Below, in pieces: positions 1 to 8,425 of a stretch of 60,000 nt of DNA; position 1 is the stretch's first letter, and each line of letters opens with the position of its first letter. A program made the translations under genes and the position numbers. Source of the stretch: Patulibacter minatonensis DSM 18081 (GTDB taxonomy: Bacteria > Actinomycetota > Thermoleophilia > Solirubrobacterales > Solirubrobacteraceae); assembly GCF_000519325.1 (NCBI RefSeq), contig NZ_KI912613.1:4287229-4347228 (forward strand), written 5' to 3'. The notes under the pieces are model-generated. The model was not told the DNA's origin and made no database searches. It worked only from the letters and a program-made list of their open reading frames with translations.

Positions 1-362
1 GGCGGGCCGGTGCCGGCTGGCGGCGGACCGGGGCCGGCTGACGGCGGACCGAGCCGGCTGGTAGTGGGCGGGCGTTCGGCGGGCGGCAGTTCGAGCCGGA
101 AGGCAGCGGGCGGTCGGCAGTCCGCGGTGGGGGTCAGCAGGCGGCGGGATGTCGCCGACAGGCCGGCGGGCGGACGGCGAACGGGGGGCGGGGGGCGGGG
201 AGCGACTGCGAGGTGCCGAGCCCTCAGGGTTCGCCGACCCGTGGCACATCGCGGTCGCTGGACGACCACGACGTGTCACGGTGCCGGCGAAATGCGACCC
301 GTGGCACCTCGTGGTCGTGCGGGGAGCCGACGAGCATCGGCCGCCGGGCGGTCCGGATCGGG
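1..362. other. gene-free GC-rich flank with short tandem repeats
   Basis: I see no convincing gene here. Bases 12-61 hold two and a half copies of a 20-21 bp direct repeat starting GCCGGCTG. Bases 183-200 hold three long G runs on the plus strand. The possible reading frames are dominated by G, R and A and match no family I know. The region may be intergenic DNA or the decayed end of a gene outside the window. Confidence 0.5.
233..320. repeat. three-copy inverted/direct motif
   Basis: The motif CCGTGGCACATCGCGGTCG occurs at about 239-257. A near copy lies in the same orientation about 60 bp further on (about 299-317), and a copy in the opposite orientation lies between them (about 263-281, CGACCACGACGTGTCACGG). 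Copies one and two can pair as a 19-bp hairpin with three mismatches. The arrangement looks like a REP-type palindromic repeat. No protein-binding role can be assigned from sequence alone. Confidence 0.55.
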
Positions 363-370
363 CGGCACGC
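363..370. repeat. target-site duplication, left
   Basis: CGGCACGC directly abuts the left end of the IS256-family element and is repeated exactly at 1935-1942 beyond its right end. Confidence 0.85.
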
Positions 371-502
371 GGTCAAGTAGATAGAAGTGGTGTAGCTCGG
401 TGAGGAGCGCGGTGGGCCGTCGAAGGCGGGCCACCGCGACGTTCGCATCGAGACCGTGGGTCTTCTTGGCGGAGGCCCCCACGACCCAGAAGGAACATCA
501 CG

Positions 503-1799
503 ATGGCCCAGAGCCAGGGTAAGACGACCACGCGCGACGCGGTCGAGAGAATGCTGTCCGAGCACGGCGATCTCGTCCGCGAGAGCGTCGCGTTCATGGT
601 CCGCGAGCTGATCGAGGCCGAGGTCTCCCAGCTCGTCGGTGCGGAGCTCGGCGAGCGATCCGAGGACCGCTCAACCCACCGAAATGGGTACCGCCACCGG
701 CGGTGGGACACGCGGGCGGGCACGATCGACGTGGCGGTGCCGAAGCTTCGCCAGGGCTCGTATCTGCCGTCGTTCCTTGAGCCCCGGAAGCGTTACGAGC
801 AGGCGTTGGTGGCCGTCGTGCAGGAGGCCTACGTCAACGGTGTCTCGACCCGGAAGGTCGATCGGTTGGTTGAGCAGATGGGCCTGCAGGGCCTGTCGAA
901 GGGGTCTGCTGCATCGGTAGGTGACATCTGACGTGTGGTGCCCTGGGGTGCCACCAGAGAGGATGTGCAGCGTGCCGAAGCCGTATCCGCGGGAGTTCAA
1001 GGAGGACGTGGTCCGGGTCGCGAGGGCTCGTGATGGGGCGACGACGATCAAGCAGATCGCGAAGGATTTCGGGATCAGTGAGTCGTGTCTGACGAACTGG
1101 ATCAAGCAGTCCGACGTCGAGGCGGGCGTGCGGCCGGGCGTGACCGCGGCCGGTGTCCGTGAGGTCATCGGTCTCGACGTCGGCGAGTCCGAGACCGAAG
1201 CGTTCTGGACCGAGTTCCTGCACTCGCTCCGGGCGCGTGGCCTGGCCGGCGTGCAGCTGGTGATGAGCGACGCGCACCAGGGTCTGAAGAACGCGATCGG
1301 TCGCGTCCTCTCCGCGCGGTGGCAGCGGTGCTGCGTGCACTTCGCTCGCGACATGACCGGCCACGTCGGCGCCGCGCAACGGCAGCTCGTCACCGCCGCG
1401 ATCCGGCAGATCTTCACCGCCGACTCCGGCCAGGCCGCCCGCATCAAGCTCGGCGAGGTCGTGCAGCAGCTCGAGGGCCCCGCACCGAAGGTCGCCCGGC
1501 TGCTGGAAGGTGCTGAGGACGACCTCCTCGGCTTCTACGACTTCCCCAGCGAGCACTGGCCGAAGCTCAGGTCGACCAACCCGCTGGAGCGCCTCAACCG
1601 CGAGATCGGCCGTCGCTCCGACGTGGTTGGGATCTACCCCAACGACCAGGCGCTGCTGCGGTTGGCCGGCATGGTGCTGTTGGAGCAAAACGACGAATGG
1701 CTCGTCGGTCGCCGGTACCTCTCGGAGACCTCGATGCGCCGCGTTCTCAACCGCACCGAAACCACCACTGAGGCGCTGCCGGTGCAGCTCGCCGCCTGA
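503..1799 (+). pseudogene. IS256-family (mutator-type) transposase, disrupted
   Basis: The first 134 or so residues (503-905) are a normal IS256-type N-terminus, with RNGYRHRRWDTRAGTI and the helix VNGVSTRKVDRLVEQMGLQG. The frame then stops at 931. The C-terminal half resumes near 1155 in another frame with REVIGLDVGESETEAFW and continues to the stop at 1799. It keeps the second catalytic Asp (VMSDAHQGLK) and the Glu (STNPLERLNREIGRR). The segment carrying the first catalytic Asp, usually within a LWLDA-like motif, is missing. In its place is a piece of an IS3-family orfA. An active DDE site cannot form, so this is a pseudogene. Its ends remain potential substrates for a related transposase. 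Confidence 0.88.
905..1155 (+). mobile_element. fragment of IS3-family orfA inside the IS256 transposase
   Basis: From the GTG at 972 the reading frame gives PKPYPREFKEDVVRVAR and then IAKDFGISESCLTNWIKQ, the N-terminal helix-turn-helix of an IS3-type OrfA. A possible ribosome site (agagagg) precedes a nearby ATG at 963. The upstream 60 or so bases probably include the left end of the IS3 element. After about 60 residues the sequence passes, still in frame, into the IS256 C-terminal half, giving a hybrid frame that ends at 1799. No IS3 right end is recognisable, which suggests insertion followed by deletion. Confidence 0.75.
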
Positions 1800-1810
1800 C
1801 CCAGACCACG

Positions 1811-1863
1811 CGCGTGGTGCCCGGACCGCTCGCCCTACGGGCTCCCGACCCGGGCACCACGCG
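1811..1863. terminator. 14-bp inverted repeat after the transposase
   Basis: CGCGTGGTGCCCGG (1811-1824) pairs perfectly with CCGGGCACCACGCG (1850-1863) across a 25-base loop, 11 bases after the transposase stop. It could be a terminator or a structural part of the IS end. There is no T-tract, so the role is uncertain. Confidence 0.5.
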
Positions 1864-1934
1864 ACCCACGACCTCCGACCCAGAGCCGCTCACGGATCAC
1901 GAAACCGAGCTACACCACAAAACGCGACTTGACT

Positions 1935-1942
1935 CGGCACGC
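1935..1942. repeat. target-site duplication, right
   Basis: Exact second copy of CGGCACGC, abutting the right end of the element. Confidence 0.85.
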
Positions 1943-1958
1943 ATCGTGGAGGTGTCAC

Positions 1959-2015
1959 CCCGGAGAACGTGACGATCCCCCGGTCCGACGGTCGGGGGTC
2001 GTCACGTTCTCCGGG
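1959..2015. repeat. long palindrome, 22-bp arms
   Basis: Arms 1959-1980 and 1994-2015 pair with a single mismatch around a 13-base loop. The arm core is GAACGTGACGA followed by a C run. The palindrome lies just outside the right target duplication of the IS element, between it and the 3' end of the minus-strand CobW gene. It resembles REP-type intergenic palindromes and could also act as a terminator. Confidence 0.7.
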
Positions 2016-2078
2016 CCGGGACGAGCATGACGTGACAACCCCCTCTGTCGCCCGTGGGGGCTCGTCACGTTGTCCCGG
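2014..2078. repeat. second palindrome of the same family
   Basis: ACGTGACAACCCCC (2030-2043) pairs with the G-run and TCGTCACGT stretch at 2056-2070, and an outer CCGGGAC/GTCCCGG pair extends the stem. It shares the ACGTGACRA-CCCC core with the palindrome at 1959-2015, so the two look like tandem members of one repeat family. Confidence 0.6.
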
Positions 2079-2154
2079 CCCGCGTCGCGTGCCCGAGCGG
2101 CGCGCCGCCCTGCCCGGACCGCCCGCGCATCGACCGCGTCGTCGAGCCCGTCCC

Positions 2155-3420
2155 CTACGCCGCCCGCGCGTCGACCGCGTCGTCGTGCCCGTGGTGGTGC
2201 ATCGCGTCGGTGCCCCAGCGGGGCCACGGGTCCGGGAGCGCGCGGCCCCACCGCGGGCCGCGGGCGAGCTCCGCGTCGGTCAGCAGCGCCGCGTCGAGCC
2301 GGGCGATCAGGGCGTCGCGGTCGAGCCCCTGGCCGATGAAGACCAGCTCCTGCCGGCGGTCGCCGTAGTCCGGGTGCCAGTCCTCGGCCAGGCGCTCGCG
2401 CATCTCGTCGGGCCACGCGGTCTCGGGCTGCGTCGCCCACCAGGTGCCCACGGCGCGGAGGTTCAGGATCGGCCCGGCGGTCGACCACTCGCCGACGAGC
2501 GCCGGCCGGCTGGCGAGCCAGAAGAAGCCCTTCGACCGCACGACGCCCGGCCACGCCTCGTGGACCGCGTCCCAGAGGCGCTGCGGGTGGAACGGGCGGC
2601 GCTGCCGGAAGACGAAGCTGCCGATCCCGTACTCCTCGGTCTCGGGCTCCTCCTGCCCGCGGAGGACCTGGAGCCAGCCGGGGTGCTCGGAGGCCTCGTC
2701 GAAGTCGAAGCGCCCGGTGTCCAGGAGCTCGCCGAGCGGCACCTCGCCGTGCTCGGCGCGGACGATCCGCGCGCCGCGGTTCAGCTGCCGGACGACGTGT
2801 TCGGTGCGCTGGAGCCGCTCCGCATCGACGAGGTCGCACTTGCTGAGCACGACGAGGTCCGCGAACTCGACCTGGTCGATCAGGAGATCGACCACCGTGC
2901 GCTCATCGTCCTCGCCGAGGCTCTCGCCCCGAGAGGCGATGTCGTCCGTGGAGCCGATGTCGTCGACGAACCGCGCGGCGTCGACGACGGTGACCATCGT
3001 GTCCAGGCGCGCGACGTCGCCCAGGCAGCGGCCGTCCTCGTCCTCGAAGGTGAACGTCTCGGCGACCGGCAGCGGCTCGCTGATCCCGGTCGACTCGATG
3101 ACCAGCGCGTCGAAGCGCCCCTGCTCGGCGAGCCGACCGACCTCGACGAGGAGGTCCTCCCGCAGCGTGCAGCAGATGCAGCCGTTGCTCATCTCCACGA
3201 GCTGCTCGTCGACCCGCGAGAGGGCGCTCTCCCCCGTGCCCGCGCGGTCCACGAGCTCGGCGTCGATGTTCACCTCGCTCATGTCGTTGACGATCACCGC
3301 CACGCGGCGACCCTCGCGGTTCTTCAGGAGCTGGTTCAGGAGGGTGGTCTTCCCGGCGCCGAGGAAGCCGGAGAGGACGGTGACGGGCAGCCGGCCGTCG
3401 TCGGTGAGGGGTGCGGTCAT
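2155..3420 (-). CDS. CobW/COG0523-type zinc metallochaperone GTPase
   Basis: This is a 421-residue G3E-family GTPase. Walker A is GFLGAGKTT at residues 18-26. The metal-binding GCICC motif follows (Cys81, 83, 84), then the NKxD-like SKCDLV. The C-terminal CobW domain ends in a His-rich tail ([10 protein letters not shown]). Family members of this kind hand zinc to client proteins when zinc is scarce. That assignment is supported by the Fur/Zur-type palindrome immediately upstream. The ATG at 3420 has a good ribosome site (GGAGGG). Cobalt or iron service cannot be excluded, but no cobalamin genes are near. Confidence 0.9.
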   Translation of the reverse strand: MTAPLTDDGRLPVTVLSGFLGAGKTTLLNQLLKNREGRRVAVIVNDMSEVNIDAELVDRAGTGESALSRVDEQLVEMSNGCICCTLREDLLVEVGRLAEQGRFDALVIESTGISEPLPVAETFTFEDEDGRCLGDVARLDTMVTVVDAARFVDDIGSTDDIASRGESLGEDDERTVVDLLIDQVEFADLVVLSKCDLVDAERLQRTEHVVRQLNRGARIVRAEHGEVPLGELLDTGRFDFDEASEHPGWLQVLRGQEEPETEEYGIGSFVFRQRRPFHPQRLWDAVHEAWPGVVRSKGFFWLASRPALVGEWSTAGPILNLRAVGTWWATQPETAWPDEMRERLAEDWHPDYGDRRQELVFIGQGLDRDALIARLDAALLTDAELARGPRWGRALPDPWPRWGTDAMHHHGHDDAVDARAA

Positions 3421-3431
3421 CCCTCCGTTCT

Positions 3432-3448
3432 ATGAGACTCAGTCTCAT
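3432..3448 (-). promoter_or_regulatory. Zur-like operator before the CobW gene
   Basis: ATGAGACTCAGTCTCAT is a perfect 8-1-8 palindrome, 11 bases upstream of the CobW start. The 7-1-7 spacing of TGAGACT/AGTCTCA is that of Fur-family (Zur) boxes. A further half-site, TGAGAAT, lies at 3461-3467, and TCTCATCTG/CAGATGAGA (3443-3451, 3457-3465) forms an overlapping 9-bp inverted repeat. A protein bound here would cover the promoter. Confidence 0.65.
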
Positions 3449-3518
3449 CTGACAACCAGATGAGAATCGCGGCCCGCGCTCCCCCGTCATCGGGGGAGCG
3501 CGACGCCGCGACCGGGAC

Positions 3519-4940
3519 TCAGAGAGCCTTGAGGATGTCCTCGACGCGGTCCTTCGCGTCGCCGAACAGCATCTGCGTGTTCTCGCGGAAGAACAGCGGA
3601 TTCTGCACGCCCGCGTAGCCCGAGGCCATCGAGCGCTTGAAGACGATCACGTTCTCGGACTCCCAGACGTGCAGGACGGGCATGCCGGCGATCGGGCTGC
3701 TCGGGTCGTCGGCGGCGGCCGGGTTGACCGTGTCGTTGGCGCCGATCACGAGGACCACCGACGTCTCCGCGAAGTCGTCGTTGATCTCGTCCATCTCGAG
3801 GACGATGTCGTACGGGACCTTCGCCTCGGCCAGGAGGACGTTCATGTGGCCCGGCAGGCGCCCGGCGACGGGGTGGATGCCGAAGCGGACCTCCACACCG
3901 GCGTCCCGCAGCTTGCGCGTCAGGTCGGCGACGCCGTGCTGCGCCTGGGCGACGGCCATGCCGTAGCCGGGCGTGATGATCACGGACTTCGCGCTCTTCA
4001 GGAGCTCGGCTGCACCCTCGGCGTCGACCTCGCGGTGCTCGCCGTAGTCGGTGTCGCCGTCGCCCGCGGGCGCCTCGATGCCGAAGCCACCGGCGATGAC
4101 GGAGATGAACGACCGGTTCATCGCCTGGCACATGATGTAGCTCAGGTACGCACCGGAGGAGCCCACGAGCGCGCCGGTGATGATGAGCGCGTCGTTCTCG
4201 AGCAGGAAGCCCGAGGCGGCGGCCGCCCAGCCGGAGTAGCTGTTCAGCATCGAGACGACGACCGGCATGTCGCCGCCGCCGATCGAGGCGACGAGGTGCC
4301 ATCCGAGCGCGAGCGCCAGGATCGTCGCGAGGATGAGCGGCACGATGCCGGGGCTGGCGCAGAACCACACGGTCAGCCCGGCGAAGACGACGAGCGACCC
4401 GACGTTGATCAGGTTCTTGCCCGGCAGCATCAGCGGCTTGGAGTCGATCTTCCCCGAGAGCTTCAGGTAGGCGACGATCGAGCCCGTGAACGTCACGGCG
4501 CCGATGAAGACGCCGATCATGACCTCGGCGTGGTGGATCCCGAGCGTCCCGAGGACGTCCAGGTGCAGCGCCTCCTCGCCGTTCTTGTCGTTCTCGACGA
4601 GCAGGAAGCCGTTCCAGCCGACGAGGACGGCGGCCATGCCGACGAAGCTGTGGAGCAGGGCGATGAGCTCGGGCATCCCGGTCATCTCGACGATGCGGGC
4701 GCGCCAGATCCCGATCGCCGCGCCGATGACGACGGCGACGAGGAGCAGGACGAGCCCGATGTCCTTGATGTCGGCGTCGATGGCGAGCCAGACGGTGGCG
4801 ATCAGGGCGACCGCCATGCCGGCCATGCCGTAGCGCAGACCGACCTTCGCGGTCTCGTGCTTGGAGAGTCCTGCCAGCGCGGCGATGAAGAGCAGCGCTG
4901 CGACGAGGTATGCGGCCTGGGCCGGAACGGTGACGGTCAT
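3519..4940 (-). CDS. pntB: NAD(P) transhydrogenase subunit beta
   Basis: This is a 473-residue subunit (E. coli PntB is 462). The N-terminal half holds about nine membrane helices that carry the proton channel. The C-terminal domain III binds NADP(H); the stretch around [13 protein letters not shown] and the [10 protein letters not shown] motif are diagnostic. With PntA it couples hydride transfer from NADH to NADP+ to proton influx and so supplies NADPH. The start codon is four bases after the pntA stop, so the two are surely co-transcribed. Confidence 0.96.
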   Translation of the reverse strand: MTVTVPAQAAYLVAALLFIAALAGLSKHETAKVGLRYGMAGMAVALIATVWLAIDADIKDIGLVLLLVAVVIGAAIGIWRARIVEMTGMPELIALLHSFVGMAAVLVGWNGFLLVENDKNGEEALHLDVLGTLGIHHAEVMIGVFIGAVTFTGSIVAYLKLSGKIDSKPLMLPGKNLINVGSLVVFAGLTVWFCASPGIVPLILATILALALGWHLVASIGGGDMPVVVSMLNSYSGWAAAASGFLLENDALIITGALVGSSGAYLSYIMCQAMNRSFISVIAGGFGIEAPAGDGDTDYGEHREVDAEGAAELLKSAKSVIITPGYGMAVAQAQHGVADLTRKLRDAGVEVRFGIHPVAGRLPGHMNVLLAEAKVPYDIVLEMDEINDDFAETSVVLVIGANDTVNPAAADDPSSPIAGMPVLHVWESENVIVFKRSMASGYAGVQNPLFFRENTQMLFGDAKDRVEDILKAL

Positions 4941-4944
4941 TCCG

Positions 4945-6468
4945 CTAGCTCCTCGAGAACATGGCGAGCATGCGGCGGGTCACCGCGAAGCCACCGAAGA
5001 CGTTGATGCTCGCGAACAGGATCGCCACGAACGCGACGGCCGTGATCGTGTCGTTGCTGTGCCCGATCTGCAGCAGGCCGCCGACGACGATGATCCCGGA
5101 GATCGCGTTGGTCACCGACATGAGCGGCGTGTGCAGCGCGTGGTGCACGTGGCCGATCACGTAGTAGCCGATGACGATCGCCAGGGCGAAGACGGTGAGG
5201 CGCGGCACGAGCACCTCGGGCGAGATCGCCACCAGGCCGAAGAACAGCGCGGCCGCGGCGAGCACGAAGCCCAGGCGCGTGGTGTCCGACATCGGCTCCT
5301 TCGGCGGGGGCGGCGGGGCCACCTCCTTCGGCGGGGCCGTGGGCGCCGCCGACACCTGGACCTCGGGCGGCGGCCAGGCCAGCTCGCCGTCGTCGACGAC
5401 CGTGATGCCGCGCTGGACGACGTCCTCGGAGTCGAGGACCAGGACGCCGTCCTTCTCGGGCGTCATGAGCTTCATGAGGTTGACGAGGTTCGTGCCGTAG
5501 AGCTGCGACGCCTGCGCGGGCAGACGGCCCGCGAGGTCCGTGAAGCCGAGGATCGTCACGCCGCCTTCGGTGACGACGGCCTCGCCCTTGACCGTGCCCT
5601 CGACGTTGCCGCCGTTCTGGGCGGCCATGTCCACGATCACGGAGCCGGGCTTCATGCTGGCCACCATCTCGGCGGTGATCAGCGTGGGCGCGGGACGGCC
5701 CGGGATGAGCGCCGTCGTGATGATGATGTCGACGTCCGTCGCGAGCTCGGCGTAGAGCTTCGCCGCGCGGGTGTTGTAGTCGTCGGACATCTCCTTCGCG
5801 TAGCCCGTGGCGCTGACCTGCGCCTCCTCGGACTCGACCGAGAGGTACTCGCCGCCGAGCGACTTGACCTGGTCGGCGACCTCGGGCCGCGGGTCGGTCG
5901 CGTAGACGATCGCGCCCATGCTGCCGGCCGCGCCGATGGCGGCGAGCCCTGCGACGCCGACGCCGGCGACCAGGATCTTCGCCGGATTGACCTTGCCAGC
6001 GGCGGTGACCTGCCCGGTGAAGAAGCGCCCGTAGGTGTGGGCGGCCTCGACGACCGCGCGGTACCCGGCGATGTTCGCCATCGACGAGAGCACGTCGAGC
6101 GACTGCGCGCGGGAGATGCGCGGCACCGCGTCCATCGAGAGCGCCGTGATCGGGCGCCGGGCGAGGTCGTCGACCATCGCCTGGTCGAGCCGCGGCGAGA
6201 GCAGAGCGATCAGCGTCGCGCCCGGCTTCAGGCCGTCGAGCTGCGCCCTGGCGGGAGCGTTGACGCCGAAGACGACGTCCGCGGCGAGCGGGTCGCCGAT
6301 GGTCGCGCCGGCCTCCGTGTAGGCCTCGTCCGTGAAGCTCGAGGCCTCGCCGGCGCCCGTCTCCACGGTCACCTCGTAGCCGAGCTTGAGCAGCTGCTGG
6401 ACGGTCGCGGGGGTGGCCGCGACGCGGGTCTCCCCGGCCTGCGCCTCCCTCAGTACACCGATCACCAT
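4945..6468 (-). CDS. pntA: NAD(P) transhydrogenase subunit alpha
   Basis: This is a 507-residue protein with the fused E. coli-like layout. Domain I, the NAD(H)-binding fold with the start [17 protein letters not shown], is followed by a Pro-rich linker (about residues 375-400) and four C-terminal membrane helices. Many other bacteria split this into PntAA and PntAB. I start it at the ATG at 6468, where GGATT precedes the codon. The frame stays open upstream, but that part is Arg/Pro-rich and unlike the family. The 253 bases between this start and the next gene upstream hold nothing I recognise. Confidence 0.95.
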   Translation of the reverse strand: MVIGVLREAQAGETRVAATPATVQQLLKLGYEVTVETGAGEASSFTDEAYTEAGATIGDPLAADVVFGVNAPARAQLDGLKPGATLIALLSPRLDQAMVDDLARRPITALSMDAVPRISRAQSLDVLSSMANIAGYRAVVEAAHTYGRFFTGQVTAAGKVNPAKILVAGVGVAGLAAIGAAGSMGAIVYATDPRPEVADQVKSLGGEYLSVESEEAQVSATGYAKEMSDDYNTRAAKLYAELATDVDIIITTALIPGRPAPTLITAEMVASMKPGSVIVDMAAQNGGNVEGTVKGEAVVTEGGVTILGFTDLAGRLPAQASQLYGTNLVNLMKLMTPEKDGVLVLDSEDVVQRGITVVDDGELAWPPPEVQVSAAPTAPPKEVAPPPPPKEPMSDTTRLGFVLAAAALFFGLVAISPEVLVPRLTVFALAIVIGYYVIGHVHHALHTPLMSVTNAISGIIVVGGLLQIGHSNDTITAVAFVAILFASINVFGGFAVTRRMLAMFSRS

Positions 6469-6721
6469 GGGCGAATCCTTTTCTGCATCTGGGCGTTCAT
6501 CCGATCCACCGGCGCCGACCGGCTGGTGGTTCCGGGTGTGGTTGTGTGCTCGAGAGCATCGCGGCGTGGTCCTGGCACCGCCACCGCGACGGCGGCGGCG
6601 GTCGGGCGTCGCGACAGAACGGTACTTGTGCGGCCCGTCGGGTGTCGTCGCCGCGGATCGCGGCGTTGGAGTCCCCCGATAGAAGGAGAATTCTGACCGG
6701 CGGTGTGAGTGCCCCCGCTCC

Positions 6722-6991
6722 CTACCGCCCGGTCGCCGAGCGGGCGGCGACCGGCGCGACGAGCGCAGCCCGCTGATGCGTGACGGACGACGGGGCCGTC
6801 GCCGACGCCGGCGCCGCCCCGCTCCCCCCGAGCAGCCCTGCCACGAGCAGCCCGACACCCACCAGCGACCGGCGCACGATCTTCTTCGTCCGCGGGCCCA
6901 TGAGCCAGGGGAAGCGGGCCTCGAGCCACATCCGCATGCCCGAGGCGCCCGCCACGGCCGTCATCGCGCCCGCCGCGCACTGGATGCACAT
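6722..6991 (-). CDS. small membrane protein with N-terminal Cys pair
   Basis: This is an 89-residue protein beginning MCIQCAAGAMTAVAGASGMR, with a CxxC pair at residues 2-5, and with one hydrophobic segment at about residues 42-60 (SLVGVGLLVAGLLGGSG). I recall similar short actinobacterial proteins with the same CxxC start, but no function is known to me. The Cys pair might bind metal or form a disulfide. It lies between pntA and an acyl-CoA dehydrogenase on the same strand. Codon use and the conserved-looking N-terminus make it likely to be real. Confidence 0.65.
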   Translation of the reverse strand: MCIQCAAGAMTAVAGASGMRMWLEARFPWLMGPRTKKIVRRSLVGVGLLVAGLLGGSGAAPASATAPSSVTHQRAALVAPVAARSATGR

Positions 6992-7073
6992 GACGTCGAT
7001 GCAACCAGGGCGGCGGACGGCGGGCCAGTAGATGAGAAGACGGGCGCCCCGCCGCTCGCGGGCACGCCGGGCC

Positions 7074-8285
7074 CTACTTCAGCTCGGCCGAGCTCTTCTT
7101 CAGCAGCTGGCGCGCGATGATCAGCAGCTGGATCTGCTGGGTGCCCTCGAAGATGTCGAGGATCTTCGCGTCGCGGGACCACTTCTCGAGCAGGTCGGCC
7201 TCGCTCAGGCCGATCGAGCCGCAGAGCTCGACGCAGCGCAGCGCGACGTCGGTGCCGGTCCGACCCGCCTTGGCCTTGGCGTACGAGGCGTGCAGCGAGT
7301 TCGGCAGCCGGTTGTCGGCCATCCACGCGGCGCGCATCGTCAACAGGCGCGCGGCCTCGACGTCCGACTCGAGCTCGAGGAACGTCTGCGCGGCACCGAC
7401 CTGCAGGGCCGCGGGGCGGTCGTAGTCGATCGTGACGCCGGCGTCCTCCAGCTGCTTCCGCGTGAAGTCGAGCGCCGCCTCGGCGACGCCGACGGCCATC
7501 GCGGCGACGAGCGGCCGGGTGTTGTCGAACGTCTGCATCGCGCCGGCGAACGACTTCTTCGCGTCGATCTCCGGCGTGCCGAGCAGGTTGGCGGCCGGGA
7601 CCCGGCAGTCGACGAGCTCGAACTGCGCGGTGTCGGACGCCCGGATCCCGAGCTTGTGCTCCAGGCGGATCAGCTGCATGTTCGGGTTGCTGCGCTCGAC
7701 GACGAACGACTTGATCGCGGCACGGCCCTTCGAGAGATCCAGCGACGCCCAGACGACGACGAGGTCGGCGCGCTCGCCGGACGTCACGTAGATCTTCGTG
7801 CCGTTGAGGACGTACTCGTCCGTCGCCTCGTCGTAGCGGGCGGTGGTGCGGATGTTGGCCGAGTCCGAGCCGACCGACGGCTCGGTGATCGCCATCGCCG
7901 CCCACTTGCCCTCGAAGCGCTCGAGCTGCTCGTCGGACGCCACGGAGGCGATCGCCGAGTTGCCGAGGCCCTGACGGGGCATCGTGAGCGTCAGGCCGAC
8001 GTCGCCCCAGCAGGTCTCCATGACCGACAGCGCGGTCGACATGTTCGTGCCGTTGCGGTTGCCCTCGCCCGTGTCCTTCGACGCGCGCACACCGGTGGCG
8101 CCGGCGCCGCCGGAGCCGGAGTCGTTGAGCCCGTCGATGAGCGCGGCCAGCATGTCGAGCTCCTTCGGGTACTCGTGCTCGGCGGCGTCGTACTTCCGGG
8201 AGTTCGGGCGCAGCACCTCGCGGGCGACCTGCTTGGCCTGCCCGATCAGGGGCGCGAACTTCTTGGGGGTCTCGAGATTGATCAT
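7074..8285 (-). CDS. acyl-CoA dehydrogenase
   Basis: This is a 403-residue FAD-dependent acyl-CoA dehydrogenase that starts beta-oxidation by forming the trans-2-enoyl-CoA. The middle domain shows AITEPSVGSD, and the C-terminal helical domain ends with the typical IFEGTQQIQLLIIARQLL. I chose the ATG at 8285, preceded by AAGGA at nine bases. The in-frame extension upstream runs into repeat DNA. It is followed upstream on the same strand by a second, distinct acyl-CoA dehydrogenase. Substrate chain length cannot be told. Confidence 0.92.
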   Translation of the reverse strand: MINLETPKKFAPLIGQAKQVAREVLRPNSRKYDAAEHEYPKELDMLAALIDGLNDSGSGGAGATGVRASKDTGEGNRNGTNMSTALSVMETCWGDVGLTLTMPRQGLGNSAIASVASDEQLERFEGKWAAMAITEPSVGSDSANIRTTARYDEATDEYVLNGTKIYVTSGERADLVVVWASLDLSKGRAAIKSFVVERSNPNMQLIRLEHKLGIRASDTAQFELVDCRVPAANLLGTPEIDAKKSFAGAMQTFDNTRPLVAAMAVGVAEAALDFTRKQLEDAGVTIDYDRPAALQVGAAQTFLELESDVEAARLLTMRAAWMADNRLPNSLHASYAKAKAGRTGTDVALRCVELCGSIGLSEADLLEKWSRDAKILDIFEGTQQIQLLIIARQLLKKSSAELK

Positions 8286-8350
8286 CGGATTTCGATCCTT
8301 GGTCTTCGGAAGGCTGTGGGCCGACGGCACGCCGTCGCCCCTGGTCGGAG

Positions 8351-8424
8351 AACCGGGTGTCACGTGTCCTTCACGGTCCGACGCGGTGCGGACCCGAGAG
8401 ACACGGGACGGGGCCCGGTCCCCT
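8351..8424 (-). repeat. stop-codon-adjacent GC-rich repeat, diverged copy
   Basis: Read on the minus strand, this begins just after the stop of the gene at 8426-9742 with GGGGACCGGGCCCCGTCCCG and contains CTCGGGTCCG, CGCGTCGGACC and CACCCGG. These match in order the units at 18639-18882, 37408-37633 and 45691-45780. It fills the space before the acyl-CoA dehydrogenase at 7074-8285 and may form a terminator-like structure. Confidence 0.6.
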
Positions 8425-8425
8425 G

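Larger units (their letters stand above)
371..1934 (+). mobile_element. IS256-family insertion sequence, chimeric
   Basis: The element is about 1564 bp. Its 31-bp terminal inverted repeats (371-401 and 1904-1934) share GTCAAGT and GTGGTGTAGCTCGGT, separated by 8 unlike bases at both ends. The flanks carry a perfect 8-bp direct repeat, CGGCACGC (363-370 and 1935-1942), which is the target duplication size expected of the IS256 family. The ends therefore look competent and the insertion looks authentic. The transposase inside is broken (see 503-1799), so this copy must have moved before the damage or been moved in trans. Confidence 0.9.

Noticed and set aside
10-384. Protein-coding gene at the left edge
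   Set aside because: The composition is dominated by Gly/Arg/Ala, there is no ribosome site, and it overlaps the left end of the IS element.
1969-3435. Long plus-strand open frame opposite the CobW gene
   Set aside because: It is antisense to a clear GTPase with all motifs. High GC content creates long stop-free frames on both strands, and the translation is Arg/Ala/Pro-rich without any family pattern.
6469-6858. Extended N-terminus for PntA
   Set aside because: The frame is open, but the translation is Arg/Pro-rich and unlike PntA; the ATG at 6468 gives the canonical start with a ribosome site.
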